From assembly GCA_913056365.1 (NCBI GenBank), contig CAJXLT010000011.1:1-64000 (forward strand): a DNA stretch of 64,000 bases. The letters are read 5' to 3'. Below the pieces are notes generated by a model. That model had not been told where the DNA came from. It made no database searches and worked only from the letters and a program-made list of their open reading frames with translations. The first letter of the stretch is position 1. Each line of letters opens with the position of its first letter. Positions 43,908 to 52,381 of the stretch are shown here, piece by piece. This stretch comes from an uncultured Paenibacillaceae bacterium (GTDB lineage Bacteria; Bacillota; Bacilli; Paenibacillales; K13). Position numbers and translations under genes: made by a program.

Positions 43908-45326
43908 TTATGAATCTAAGGTCTTTTGCAGAATAAATCGGTGCAGTCGTTCAATGCCAGCTTCAATGTCTTCCTTATGCACATTGCCATAGCCAAGAAC
44001 GACTTGCTGGGTGCGTTGTCCCTGCACCAAACAGTATTCTTCGACCCCATGAACGCGTACACCATATGCGACGGATTGTTGCCAATCATCGATGTTGAGG
44101 CCGTTAGCCGTCTCCATAAGCACATGCATGCCCGCCTCATCGCCCCGAATCGTAATCCGTCCGCCCAACTTCTGCTTCAATGCGGTAACCAGCAGGTTGC
44201 GCCGGGCTCGATAGATGCCTTTCATCTTATGGATATGCCGCTCCAACCGCCCCTCCTGCATGAACTGGGCAAGGGCAAGCTGCGTTACTGATGGCGTACG
44301 CATGTTCAAATTCTCCTTCAAGCTGGCGAAGCGGGTAATCAGCTGGGAAGGGACAACAAGAAAGCCGATGCGAATGCCGGGGGCTAGCGTCTTGCTGAAC
44401 GTCCCTACATAGATGACTCTCTCCGGATTCAAAGTGTGAAGGGGAGGAATGGGCACGCCCTTCAACCGGAAGTCGCCGTCATAATCGTCTTCGATCAGAT
44501 AGGCATCGGCTTGCTCGACCAGCCTGATGGCATGCTGCCTCCTGCGAATGGAGAGGATGCTGCCGGTCGGGAATTGATGCGCAGGCGTGAGCAGGATCAA
44601 CTGGCCTTCCTGCAGTCGGGGAAGCTCATGCAGCTTCATACCGGATTCATCCACAACCATCGGCATGAGGCGATAGTTGGCGTGCTTGAAGATATGCTGC
44701 GCGAATTCTATCGTGGGGTCCTCCATATAGACGGCATTGAAGCTGGAACGCAGTGCTTGAGCGACCAGTGTCATGCCTTCTGATGAACCGGATACAATGA
44801 TGATCTGCCCGGGATGGCAGCGCATGCCTCTCGTACGATGCAAGTGGCTCGCAATCGCTGTCCTTAGCGTTTCTTCGCCTCGAATATCTCCGTAGTCGTA
44901 TACTCCGATTGGTTCATGCACCGCTGCTGCCTTGACATACTTGCCCCACAATTTCTTGGGAAAGCTGTGCAAATCTGGCGTACCTATAGTGAAATCGATG
45001 ATTCCCTGCTCTTGTGACTGAACATCTATGCTTGGAAGGTCAGGAAGCGTGTCGAGATCCTGCATGCCGGCTGTGATAGGGCGGATTCCTTCTGCAACGT
45101 AAGTACCCGATCCAGCCTGTCCAATCAAGTACCCTTCTGCAATCAATTGCTCATAGGCATCTATCGCGATGTTGCGTGCAATTCCGAACTCTTGGGCCAG
45201 CTTGCGCGTCGGAGGAAGCCGTGTGCCTTCTGCCAGTTCTCCGTTTTCAATTTTTCGCCGGATTTGGCTGCATAGCTGGGAAGTAACAGGGATGCCGCAT
45301 GATGTATCCAAATAGATTCCGTACAA
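43908..45326 (-). CDS. MocR-like regulator (GntR-aminotransferase fusion)
   Basis: 472 residues. N-terminal GntR winged helix (VTSQLCSQIRRKIENGELAE, LPPTRKLAQEFGIARNIAID, GSGTYV wing) and, after a linker, a fold-type I aminotransferase domain with the PLP lysine in YVGTFSKTLAPGIRIGFL. MocR/PdxR regulators bind PLP or PLP-substrate complexes and act on a divergent promoter. The divergent gene here is an aldo-keto reductase, its likely target. Confidence 0.92.
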   Translation of the reverse strand: MYGIYLDTSCGIPVTSQLCSQIRRKIENGELAEGTRLPPTRKLAQEFGIARNIAIDAYEQLIAEGYLIGQAGSGTYVAEGIRPITAGMQDLDTLPDLPSIDVQSQEQGIIDFTIGTPDLHSFPKKLWGKYVKAAAVHEPIGVYDYGDIRGEETLRTAIASHLHRTRGMRCHPGQIIIVSGSSEGMTLVAQALRSSFNAVYMEDPTIEFAQHIFKHANYRLMPMVVDESGMKLHELPRLQEGQLILLTPAHQFPTGSILSIRRRQHAIRLVEQADAYLIEDDYDGDFRLKGVPIPPLHTLNPERVIYVGTFSKTLAPGIRIGFLVVPSQLITRFASLKENLNMRTPSVTQLALAQFMQEGRLERHIHKMKGIYRARRNLLVTALKQKLGGRITIRGDEAGMHVLMETANGLNIDDWQQSVAYGVRVHGVEEYCLVQGQRTQQVVLGYGNVHKEDIEAGIERLHRFILQKTLDS

Positions 45327-45336
45327 TGATAGACCT

Positions 45337-45376
45337 CCAATCTAAATTGGTTCCTCAAAACTAATCCTATTTGGCT
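45337..45376. promoter_or_regulatory. Candidate MocR operator region
   Basis: Palindrome CCAATCTAAATTGG (45337-45350) overlapping two direct repeats, ATTGGTTC (45345) and ATTTGGCTC (45369), about 24 bp apart. Direct repeats at this spacing are common for MocR proteins; inference only. Confidence 0.4.
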
Positions 45377-45442
45377 CTAATATAAACCGATTTACTTCAT
45401 TATAATAGACTTGATTTCATGAGGAAAGCGAGGTTGGCATGC

Positions 45443-46435
45443 ATGAGAATGAACAATTTGGGTAAATCGGAGATGGTGGTCAGCCCACTCGGATTTGGCT
45501 GTTGGGCAATCGGGGGACCTTTTTGGCTGGATGGCATACCTGATGGATGGGGCGAGGTCGATGATCGTGAATCAGTACGTGCGATTAAGCGGGCTTTGGA
45601 CTTGGGGATCAACTTTTTCGATACGGCGGATGTATACGGGACCGGGCATAGTGAGGAGATCATTGGCAGTGCATTGCAAGGGAGGCGGCATGAAGCGGTG
45701 GTTGCGACGAAGTTTGGTTTTACCTACGATGCCTCCACCCGCAACGTGTATTCGAAGATAAATATTTCCGCTCCGTATATTCGCGAAGCGTGTGAAGCGT
45801 CTTTGAAGCGGCTTAAGACTGACTACATAGATTTGTACCAGATCCATGCCGGCGACATCCCATTCTCGCAGATTGACGCCGTCATTGAAGCGCTGGAAAG
45901 TCTGAAGCAACAGGGCTTAGTCCGCGCGTACGGTTGGAGCACATCGAATACTGCGGGGGCGGAAATGTTCGCCAAACGCTCGTCTTGTGTGTCGATACAG
46001 CACCCCTTCAATGTCTTGATCGGCCATTCGGATATGATCGATTTGTGCGAGCGGAACCAGCTCAGCAGTATCGATAACGCTCCATTGGCGATGGGCTTAC
46101 TAAGCGGAAAATTTCAGAAGTCCTCCCGTCTGCCATCAGACGATGTGCGCGGCAGCAAGCATGAATGGGTATTGTATTTCAAGGATGGTCAACCGAAGGC
46201 TGAGTATTTGGAAGCACTTGAGGCTGTACGGGAAATTTTGACCTCCGACAATCGTAGTTTGGTGCAAGGAGCGCTCGCTTGGATATGGGGCAAAAGCGAC
46301 TGTACCATTCCAATTCCCGGCTTGAAGAACGTCAAGCAGGTTGAGGAAGCGGCAGCGGCGATCAGTGCCGGACCGCTTGCCCCAGAGCAAATGAAGGAGA
46401 TCGATTCGATTCTGCACACTCGCCAAGAGACATAG
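45443..46435 (+). CDS. Aldo-keto reductase
   Basis: 330 residues from ATG 45443, nine bases after GCGAGG; a longer start at 45419 lacks a ribosome site. NADPH-dependent TIM-barrel enzyme with the catalytic Asp/Tyr block NFFDTADVYGTGHSEEIIG, Lys in VVATKFGF and His in LYQIHAGD. The late PIPGLKNVKQVEEAAAA segment binds the cofactor. Divergent from a MocR regulator. It probably reduces an aldehyde or a vitamin B6 type carbonyl (the latter by analogy with MocR partners). Confidence 0.9.
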   Translation: MRMNNLGKSEMVVSPLGFGCWAIGGPFWLDGIPDGWGEVDDRESVRAIKRALDLGINFFDTADVYGTGHSEEIIGSALQGRRHEAVVATKFGFTYDASTRNVYSKINISAPYIREACEASLKRLKTDYIDLYQIHAGDIPFSQIDAVIEALESLKQQGLVRAYGWSTSNTAGAEMFAKRSSCVSIQHPFNVLIGHSDMIDLCERNQLSSIDNAPLAMGLLSGKFQKSSRLPSDDVRGSKHEWVLYFKDGQPKAEYLEALEAVREILTSDNRSLVQGALAWIWGKSDCTIPIPGLKNVKQVEEAAAAISAGPLAPEQMKEIDSILHTRQET

Positions 46436-46479
46436 ACTAGATCAATAGCTTCCATGCTCTAGATGACCGGTCCACTCTA

Positions 46480-46515
46480 GAAGACAACCGTTCCAAGAAG
46501 GGACGGTTGTCTTCG
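46480..46515 (+). terminator. Terminator-like hairpin after aldo-keto reductase
   Basis: Stem GAAGACAACCGTTCC against GGGACGGTTGTCTTC with one mismatch and a 5-base loop; only a weak T-rich tail (GTTC). Confidence 0.65.
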
Positions 46516-46597
46516 TTCAATACATATTAGGTGATAGATGTTTTCCTCGAATTATCGTGCATGGAGCATGATCAGCCGCAGACCGCTTATGTGCATA

Positions 46598-46671
46598 AAT
46601 TCCTGCGATCGTGCAGGTTTCGGTGCTGCTGTAAGGCTAATCCCTCGAAATTCCTGCGATTCTGCATCTTT
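46598..46671. repeat. Family A dispersed repeat, copy 3
   Basis: Two units: TCCTGCGATCGTGCAGGTTT (46601) with the palindrome CCTGC...GCAGG, and AATTCCTGCGATTCTGCATC (46649), 51 bp apart. It lies directly before a truncated SRPBCC fragment. Confidence 0.65.
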
Positions 46672-46695
46672 CAAATCCCGAAAGGCTTTATTTAA

Positions 46696-46956
46696 GGGCA
46701 ATTGCTGCACGTAGAACCACCAAGCAAGCTAATCATGACATGGCAGCTGCTATCTGAACTTGAAACCGCAGAGGAGCCATATTCCCGCCTGACTTGGGAG
46801 ATTACTCCACACTCTGAATTGGCTGGTGCGACCTTAGTGACGCTCGTGCATGACGAGTTCGATCGATCTCCTCATACAGCCCGTATGCTTGACAACGGAC
46901 TGCCGATTGTCCTATCTGGTATGAAAACTTTGCTGGAAACCGGCGCTCCCATGTAA
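46696..46956 (+). pseudogene. SRPBCC domain fragment, N-terminus missing
   Basis: 86 codons after a TAA at 46693. The product reads LLHVEPPSKLIMTWQLLSEL, LTWEITPHS, LVTLVHDEFD and IVLSGMKTLLETGAPM, which is the C-terminal half of an AHSA1 protein; the first 60 or so residues are gone and no proper ribosome site exists. The break lies 25 bp past repeat copy 3. Inactive or a remnant. Confidence 0.7.
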
Positions 46957-47019
46957 CGAGGAAGTTTCAATTTCTCCTTTAGCCGTGTATACAGTGTTAG
47001 CAACAATGAGGGATTAGCT

Positions 47020-47160
47020 CATTTGTTTCTTTCTTCTCCTCCTCATGATCTGCACGATGCCAATGCCGTTGGCCAGCACTAGGCCGAATAGCGTATTGCC
47101 AAAGGGACGCCCAACATTTTATTGCTTCCCACACACGTTCCCCCATCCCGACTGATTCCA
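47020..47160 (-). pseudogene. Possible membrane-protein remnant
   Basis: On the minus strand one frame ends FGLVLANGIGIVQIMRRRRK with a stop near 47017, a membrane segment followed by a basic tail, as at the end of many small membrane proteins. It carries a TAA a few codons upstream, and the neighbouring frame (VWEAIKCWASLW) looks like its continuation, so this could be a frameshifted relic. No more can be said. Confidence 0.25.
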
Positions 47161-47250
47161 GTTCCAATGATTCCGAATTCAATACTTCATTGACAGTTTT
47201 TTGTTCAATTCTACGTTCATGGGCTAGCAATCAATAAGTGATTAGTATAT

Positions 47251-47275
47251 AGTGTATATATATGATATATACACT
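47251..47275. promoter_or_regulatory. GntR (YtrA-type) operator
   Basis: Perfect palindrome with 11-bp arms AGTGTATATAT and its complement, 3-bp spacer ATG, 20 bp before the GntR ATG. Confidence 0.75.
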
Positions 47276-47294
47276 TAAACGGATGTGAAGAAGC

Positions 47295-47678
47295 ATGCAT
47301 ATTTCAATATCACTTACTTCTGGAGAACCGATTTACTTGCAAATCAGGGAACAGGTCAAGAATCATATCTTATCGGGTCAGCTACAAGAGGGTGCTTCCT
47401 TGCCGTCTATCCGGAGCTTGGCACAGCACTTGAAGATTAGTGTCATTACGACGAAGCGGGCATACGAGGAGCTTGAGCAGGAAGGATTCGTCATATCTGT
47501 AGCGGGCAAGGGGACATATGTCTCAGGCACGAGCAAGGAGAAGCTGCGCGAATGGAAGTACCGGGAAATTGAGGGAGAGTTGAAGCAATGCGTGGAGAAG
47601 GGGAAGGCCATTGGGTTGAGCAGGCAGGAGCTGGAGCAGCTGGTAGTCATTTTTTATGGGGAGGAGAAGGAAATATGA
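47295..47678 (+). CDS. GntR family regulator, YtrA type
   Basis: 127 residues: winged helix (EPIYLQIREQVKNHILSGQL, LPSIRSLAQHLKISVITTKR, GKGTYVSG) and a short helical tail. Same subgroup as the gene at 11005, and the adjacent ATPases also match. Here it is the first gene of the operon, overlapping the ATPase start (ATGA), and a perfect 25-bp palindrome precedes it. Confidence 0.92.
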   Translation: MHISISLTSGEPIYLQIREQVKNHILSGQLQEGASLPSIRSLAQHLKISVITTKRAYEELEQEGFVISVAGKGTYVSGTSKEKLREWKYREIEGELKQCVEKGKAIGLSRQELEQLVVIFYGEEKEI

Positions 47679-48532
47679 AGGTAATCGAGTTTTGCCGGTA
47701 TACGAAGCGTAATGGTGCATTTGTACTGAATCGTCTGAATTTCCATGTAGAGAAGGGCTATATTACGGGATTGATTGGTCCGAATGGATCGGGCAAAACA
47801 ACGCTCATTCGCGCAATCATGAACCTGATACATCCAGACGAGGGTGAAGTGCGTGTATTCGGACAGTCCTATCGAGAGCGAGAACGCGATATCAAGCGCA
47901 GAATCGGCTTCGTATACGATGAGGATGTGTTCTACAATCATCTGTCTGTGAAGGAAATGAAGAAAATTATTGCCTCCTTCTATCCTGATTGGCAAGAAGC
48001 GCTCTTCCAGCAGTATCTGCACGACTTCCAGTTGCCAGAGCAGCGCAAAATTCATGATTTGTCGAAAGGCATGCGGATGAAGTTCGCACTGGCTGCGGCT
48101 TTGGCACATGAGCCGGAATTGCTCATTATGGACGAACCGACGTCAGGCTTGGATTCGGTCTTTCGCAGAGAAGTGCTGGCAATATTGAGTCGTTACATCG
48201 AGGACGGCAATCGTTCTGTGCTTTTTTCCACGCACATTAGCACAGATTTGGAACGTATCGCCGATTATATCGTGCACATTCGGAACGGACAACTCATGCA
48301 TTGCGGCAGCAAGGAAGAGCTGTTGGACACTTATGTGCTTGTGAAAGGTTCGGCTGAAGATTATCCAGCATACGAGTCCGATGGCAAGCTGTTGCGTTCG
48401 CAGCAGACGCCTTACGGATTCGAAGGATTGATGTCGACGGCTGACTTTGCCAATCATCCGGTGCGTGAACGAGTGCTCTCAGAGAAGCCGTCCTTGGATG
48501 ATATTCTGTATTACACACAGGAGGGACGTTAA
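47675..48532 (+). CDS. ABC transporter ATP-binding protein
   Basis: 285 residues from ATG 47675 (RBS GGGGAGGAGAAGG). Walker A GPNGSGKTT near residue 36, signature LSKGMRMKFALA, Walker B LLIMDEPTSGLD and switch His in FSTHISTDLE. Overlaps the GntR stop and abuts the permease gene. Paralog of the ATPase at 12016 (shared GFEGLMST-type tail). Confidence 0.92.
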   Translation: MKVIEFCRYTKRNGAFVLNRLNFHVEKGYITGLIGPNGSGKTTLIRAIMNLIHPDEGEVRVFGQSYRERERDIKRRIGFVYDEDVFYNHLSVKEMKKIIASFYPDWQEALFQQYLHDFQLPEQRKIHDLSKGMRMKFALAAALAHEPELLIMDEPTSGLDSVFRREVLAILSRYIEDGNRSVLFSTHISTDLERIADYIVHIRNGQLMHCGSKEELLDTYVLVKGSAEDYPAYESDGKLLRSQQTPYGFEGLMSTADFANHPVRERVLSEKPSLDDILYYTQEGR

Positions 48533-49186
48533 ATGGTACAGTTGTTAGTAAAGGATATTCGGATTCAGCAAAGGTTCCTCGTCATCGGATTTGTTGTGAT
48601 TGGCATTTTCTTCTTTGCGCTCGGTGCCTTTGAAGGACTTTCCCTTGCTGTACCTGCAGCGATATTTAGCCATTTTCTTATCGTGGTCGCGAGCAAGACG
48701 GATGAGAAGAACAATAATGGACGTATGCTGGCGTCGTTTCCGCTGCTGCGAAGAGATATAGTGACTGCTAAATATGTAGGGATTCTTGTATTCATGATGA
48801 TCGCCTTCCTCATCACCATTGGTTGGCGAATGCTTGCAGGTATCGTATTCCCGGCTAACGAGCTGCCGTGGTGGGATGTTCCGTCGACTGTTGCGGCGCT
48901 TGTGCTCTTGCTCGTATTTTACGCTATTTACTTTCCAATCTTCTTCGCAGCAGATTCGCGGATAGTTCCCTTTCTGGATTTGATCGTCATTATGACGATC
49001 GGCGGGATTGTCTTGCTTGGCATGCGGATGCTGGAGTGGTTGGGCATGACAAGCTATATTTCACTTCAGCCAATTAGTGACATGCCTATCGGGATTGTCT
49101 CCACCGGTGCGATATGCGGAGGCTTGGCAATGCTTAGTTTGTCATGGGGAATCTCGCTATATATCTATGAACACAAGAGCTTGTGA
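48533..49186 (+). CDS. ABC-2 type permease-like membrane protein
   Basis: 217 residues with six hydrophobic segments. LVKDIRIQQRFLVIGFVVIG opening and KTDEKNNNGRMLASFPLLRRDIVTAKYV loop (the R-R-D-I-V-x-A-K-Y motif is typical of YtrC/BcrB-like permeases). ATG follows the ATPase stop directly. Pairs with that ATPase; substrate unknown. Confidence 0.87.
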   Translation: MVQLLVKDIRIQQRFLVIGFVVIGIFFFALGAFEGLSLAVPAAIFSHFLIVVASKTDEKNNNGRMLASFPLLRRDIVTAKYVGILVFMMIAFLITIGWRMLAGIVFPANELPWWDVPSTVAALVLLLVFYAIYFPIFFAADSRIVPFLDLIVIMTIGGIVLLGMRMLEWLGMTSYISLQPISDMPIGIVSTGAICGGLAMLSLSWGISLYIYEHKSL

Positions 49187-49219
49187 GCGAGTCCAAGCAA
49201 CAGAAGGAAGGGGAGGATC

Positions 49220-50053
49220 ATGCCTAGCTATGTGCCACTTCAACCGCCAATTGTGAAGCCGCAGTCTGACGCGTTGTACAGTTATCAAGAATTCACCCCG
49301 TCCAAGGAGCTTAGGCCTTATGTGGCCTGTTATTGGAGCAGTGTCACACACGCAGCTATTCCCGCAGGCGTGCATCGTGTAGTCCCGGACGGCTGTGTAG
49401 ATATCATTGTCGATTTGCAAGCATCCACTCATGCTAAGGCAGTATTCATTGCTGGATTTATGACTTCCAGCATGACGGTATCTCTTCCTGCGCATCAATC
49501 GATGTTCGGGATCCGCTTTTATCTCGATCATGCACATCGATTCATGCGCGGACCTGTCTCTACGTTCGTCAGCAAGCAGGTCTATCTGGAGGATAGCTGG
49601 GGGAGGGATGCGGCATTAATGGTCGATGCGGTGACTGCTGCAAGAGGGATGAAGGACAGACTGACACAGGTTGAACAAATATTGAAAAATTGTGTGACAG
49701 CTACCGATTCGCAGGTGAATGTGCTGCAAGCTAGTATGGCTTATATCTATGAGAGGAAGGGCGTGCTGACGGTTAGAGAATTAGCCGATCAAGCATGCTA
49801 CAGCGAGCGGCATGTGCGCAGAGCGTTCATGCAGCAATACGGCATCAGCCCGAAGGAAGTGCACAATATTGTTCGCTTCCAATTCGTGTTAAGGGATATG
49901 TATCAGCGGTCTTCTGTTTCATTCGCAGATGTAGCTGTGAAGTTCGGATACTACGATCAATCGCATTTGAATCAACATTTCAAGCGGTACTATGGCATGC
50001 CGCCTAGACAAGTTTTCGTGCTGCCCCGCGACCGTGAAGGATCGGGGGATTAA
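49220..50053 (+). CDS. AraC family transcriptional regulator
   Basis: 277 residues. The N-terminal domain (YQEFTPSKELRPYVACYWSS, VVPDGCVDIIVD) is the DUF6597-type sensor of many AraC proteins; the C-terminal HTH pair is LTVRELADQACYSERHVRRA and VSFADVAVKFGYYDQSHLNQ. RBS AAGGGGAGGATC. It lies 33 bp after the permease, so it may share the transcript, or it may control the VOC gene that follows. Confidence 0.88.
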   Translation: MPSYVPLQPPIVKPQSDALYSYQEFTPSKELRPYVACYWSSVTHAAIPAGVHRVVPDGCVDIIVDLQASTHAKAVFIAGFMTSSMTVSLPAHQSMFGIRFYLDHAHRFMRGPVSTFVSKQVYLEDSWGRDAALMVDAVTAARGMKDRLTQVEQILKNCVTATDSQVNVLQASMAYIYERKGVLTVRELADQACYSERHVRRAFMQQYGISPKEVHNIVRFQFVLRDMYQRSSVSFADVAVKFGYYDQSHLNQHFKRYYGMPPRQVFVLPRDREGSGD

Positions 50054-50133
50054 GTGATTTCGTACATGGCTATACGTTCCTGTCCGGTTTTTCCAAGCCA
50101 GATAGGCTGATGTGTGTGAAGATGAGAATGAAT

Positions 50134-50179
50134 CGATAGAACTTGATTAGGAGGATCGATTGAACTTGATTAGGAGGAT
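50134..50179 (+). repeat. Tandem duplication of the VOC gene ribosome-site region
   Basis: Two 23-bp copies in a row, CGATAGAACTTGATTAGGAG and CGATTGAACTTGATTAGGAG (first 20 bases of each), identical but for one base. The second copy supplies the ribosome binding site of the VOC gene. Confidence 0.8.
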
Positions 50180-50186
50180 GGTATGG

Positions 50187-50609
50187 ATGAAGCCGCGTAT
50201 TTCTGTTTTGACATTAGGTGTAGACGATCTGGAGAGGTCTGTGTGCTTCTATCGCGATGGGTTAGGTTGGCATACAGAAGGTATTATCGGCAAGGAATTC
50301 GAGCATGGAGCTGTGGCTTTCTTCGACTTGCAAGCGGGCTTGAAGCTGGCTCTATGGGATCGACGCGATTTGGCGCATGAGACCCATGTTGCACTTGGAC
50401 CGAAGAGTTCTACAGAGATGACGATCGGTCACAATGTAGGCAGCAAGGAAGAGGTTGATCGAATTATGGCGCTCGCAGAGCAGGCAGGGGCTGCCATTCC
50501 GGACCCGGCACACGATGCGTTCTGGGGCGGGTACTCCGGTCACTTCTTAGATCCGGACGGACATTTGTGGGAGGTTGTATGGAACCCGGCATGGGAATTA
50601 GAAGAGTAA
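50187..50609 (+). CDS. VOC family (glyoxalase-like) protein
   Basis: 140 residues from ATG 50187, nine bases after AGGAGG. The two beta-alpha-beta-beta-beta units are visible: SVLTLGVDDLERSVCFYRDG and, in the second half, EEVDRIMALAEQAGAA and GHFLDPDGHLWEVVWNP. The C-terminal metal-ligand Glu in WEVV is present; the N-terminal His (LTLGVDD) is absent, so it is not a standard glyoxalase I. Could be a resistance or isomerase-type protein. Confidence 0.85.
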   Translation: MKPRISVLTLGVDDLERSVCFYRDGLGWHTEGIIGKEFEHGAVAFFDLQAGLKLALWDRRDLAHETHVALGPKSSTEMTIGHNVGSKEEVDRIMALAEQAGAAIPDPAHDAFWGGYSGHFLDPDGHLWEVVWNPAWELEE

Positions 50610-50616
50610 CGGGAAG

Positions 50617-50655
50617 AAGCTGCTCATGGTTGAATAAACCTAGAGCAGCTTTTAT
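50617..50655. terminator. Intrinsic terminator after VOC gene
   Basis: Stem AAGCTGCTC/GAGCAGCTT with an inner GGTT/AACC pair and a T run. Confidence 0.75.
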
Positions 50656-50678
50656 TAGGATAGCGTGACTGAATCGGA

Positions 50679-51044
50679 TCAGTCATTAACTTGACTCAGC
50701 TCTGCCTGCTTCTTCTTGGTCAACGAACGGAAGACAATTGTATATGCACCGCGAATCAGCTGTTCGATCAGCTCGGAAGACACCTCTCTATCTGTATAGT
50801 AGATGGAGATCCAATGCTGCTTGTTCAGGTAGTAACCCGGTTGAATACTGTTGTATTGTTGGCGAAGAAGCTCAGCTTTTTGAACATCGCACTTGAGCGA
50901 CAGGATGGGTTGCTGAGACTTGTCCTTCCCCAGCATAGCGAACATTTTGTCGCCAATGGTATACTTATATGCCGCCCAGCTATCCATATACACTTCTTGC
51001 GCATTCGGCTGTGCCGTGCACCATTCTCTCAGTTGTTCCATCAT
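50679..51044 (-). CDS. MmcQ/YjbR family protein
   Basis: 121 residues. YjbR-type fold: LREWCTAQPNAQEVYMDSWAAYKYTIGDKMFAML (here in parts: LREWCTAQPNAQE, YKYTIGDKMFAML), SLKCDVQKAELLRQQ and PGYYLNKQHWISIYY. This small family has a CyaY-like DNA-binding fold and no settled function. Start ATG 51044 with RBS AGAGGTGAG. Convergent with the VOC gene. Confidence 0.85.
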   Translation of the reverse strand: MMEQLREWCTAQPNAQEVYMDSWAAYKYTIGDKMFAMLGKDKSQQPILSLKCDVQKAELLRQQYNSIQPGYYLNKQHWISIYYTDREVSSELIEQLIRGAYTIVFRSLTKKKQAELSQVND

Positions 51045-51187
51045 CCGACTCACCTCTTGGACTTGATCTGCTAGCTTCTCTCAGAGCATAAGGCATCTGA
51101 ACGTAACTATATAGGAAGAATCGGACATGATTCATCGAACATTTCCTTGTAAAGGAGTTAGAGTCCCCTTTTCCCGCATTGTTCACG

Positions 51188-51310
51188 CTAACGGAAGTGA
51201 GCGGCACTTCGCAGAAGGTCTAACGGAAATGAGCGACTCGGCGCATTGCTGAACGTCAAACGGAAATGGTCGGCACTTCGCGGACCGTCTAACGGAATAA
51301 CTCCGATCGT
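51188..51310. repeat. Family C tandem repeat
   Basis: Four imperfect units of 32-37 bp and a partial one, each starting with AACGGAA: AACGGAAGTGAGCGGCACTT (51189), AACGGAAATGAGCGACTCGG (51221), AACGGAAATGGTCGGCACTT (51259) and AACGGAATAACTCCG (51290). The 390-bp gap between the YjbR and SDR genes holds this and nothing else I can support. Confidence 0.65.
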
Positions 51311-51434
51311 AAAAACATGAATACGCAGCGAATCGTTGCGTTAACGGTCATCTCTGTTCGAGTCGAGTGATCATATGGTGCAGCAGTGGTGGATAGACTC
51401 TTGAAAAACAAAACCGAAGCTTGCTATCTCCGAT

Positions 51435-52205
51435 TTACAGGTGCGATCCGCCGCTCGCATCGAGGCGCTGACCAGTGATCCAACGGCTATCAGGAGAGGC
51501 GAGGAATACAGCGATGTCTGCAATATCTGCAGGCTGCCCCCATCTCCCGAAGAGCGAGTAGTCCGCACCGAACTTCGTCATTGTTTCGTCCTGCAGCATG
51601 GCCGCGTTCATGTCTGTCGCTACGAAGCCCGGCTGAATGGCGTTAACTGTAATGCCGCGCGATCCGAGCTGGCTTGACAGAGCAAGGGTCAGTGCGTCGA
51701 CCGCCCCTTTCGACATACTGTATGCTGCGACGCCTGGTAAGGATATGCGAGTTACAGCTGAGGATAAATTAATGATGCGTCCGCCATCCCGCAAGCGGGG
51801 AAGTGCCTGCTGAAGCAGGAAGAACGGCGCCTTCACGTTAATCTGCAGCAGTTCATCGAAAGCCTCCTCCCCCGTCTCTTCTATCGGTACGGCCAAGCCG
51901 ATCCCTGCATTGTTGACCAAGATATCCAACTGATGATCGCCTGCACGTTCACGTAAACGTGCATCCAGTGAATGGAACAGCACCTGAATGCTCTCTACAA
52001 ACTTAAGGTTAGCGCCAATTGCGAAGGCGTTCCCTCCAGCTTCTTCAATCTCGCGAACGACTGTTTCCGCTGCCTCCTGATTCTCGCCATAGTGAACAGC
52101 TACTGACGCTCCCTCTTCGGCGAAACGCAGAGCGATGGCACGCCCGATTCCTCTGCTTGCCCCTGTTACAAGTGCGGTCTTTCCTGCTAATTTGCTCATT
52201 TCCAT
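51435..52205 (-). CDS. SDR family oxidoreductase (FabG-like)
   Basis: 256 residues. TGASRGIG loop, NNAG, NLSSAVTR, YSMSK catalytic pair, and the C-terminal AVFLASPDSRWITGQRLDAS GG of FabG-type enzymes. Start ATG 52205 or 52199 after AAGGAGATG. It reads away from the beta-lactamase-like gene across about 180 bp. NAD(P)-dependent; substrate unknown. Confidence 0.9.
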   Translation of the reverse strand: MEMSKLAGKTALVTGASRGIGRAIALRFAEEGASVAVHYGENQEAAETVVREIEEAGGNAFAIGANLKFVESIQVLFHSLDARLRERAGDHQLDILVNNAGIGLAVPIEETGEEAFDELLQINVKAPFFLLQQALPRLRDGGRIINLSSAVTRISLPGVAAYSMSKGAVDALTLALSSQLGSRGITVNAIQPGFVATDMNAAMLQDETMTKFGADYSLFGRWGQPADIADIAVFLASPDSRWITGQRLDASGGSHL

Positions 52206-52381
52206 TCATCTCCTTGTTTTGTAATCAATCTAGTTGTAACACAGAGCTGATTTTGAAATGTTGCCTTCCCATTCAACGCGAAGCAAAGTTTAAGCTTCTA
52301 TTAAGGTTGCATACAATCTCGATTAAGTTGAAAGGAGTAAGCTAGATCTGTAACCAAAACCAATCAAGGGGAGAGAATGAT

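Noticed and set aside
46997-47230. 77-residue frame on the minus strand as a gene
   Set aside because: Composition is not protein-like over most of its length; only the neighbouring frame carries a membrane segment, listed as a possible remnant.
47251-47275. Attachment site or insertion target at the AT-rich palindrome
   Set aside because: Position directly before a GntR gene and the perfect symmetry fit an operator; no integrase or duplicated site is seen.
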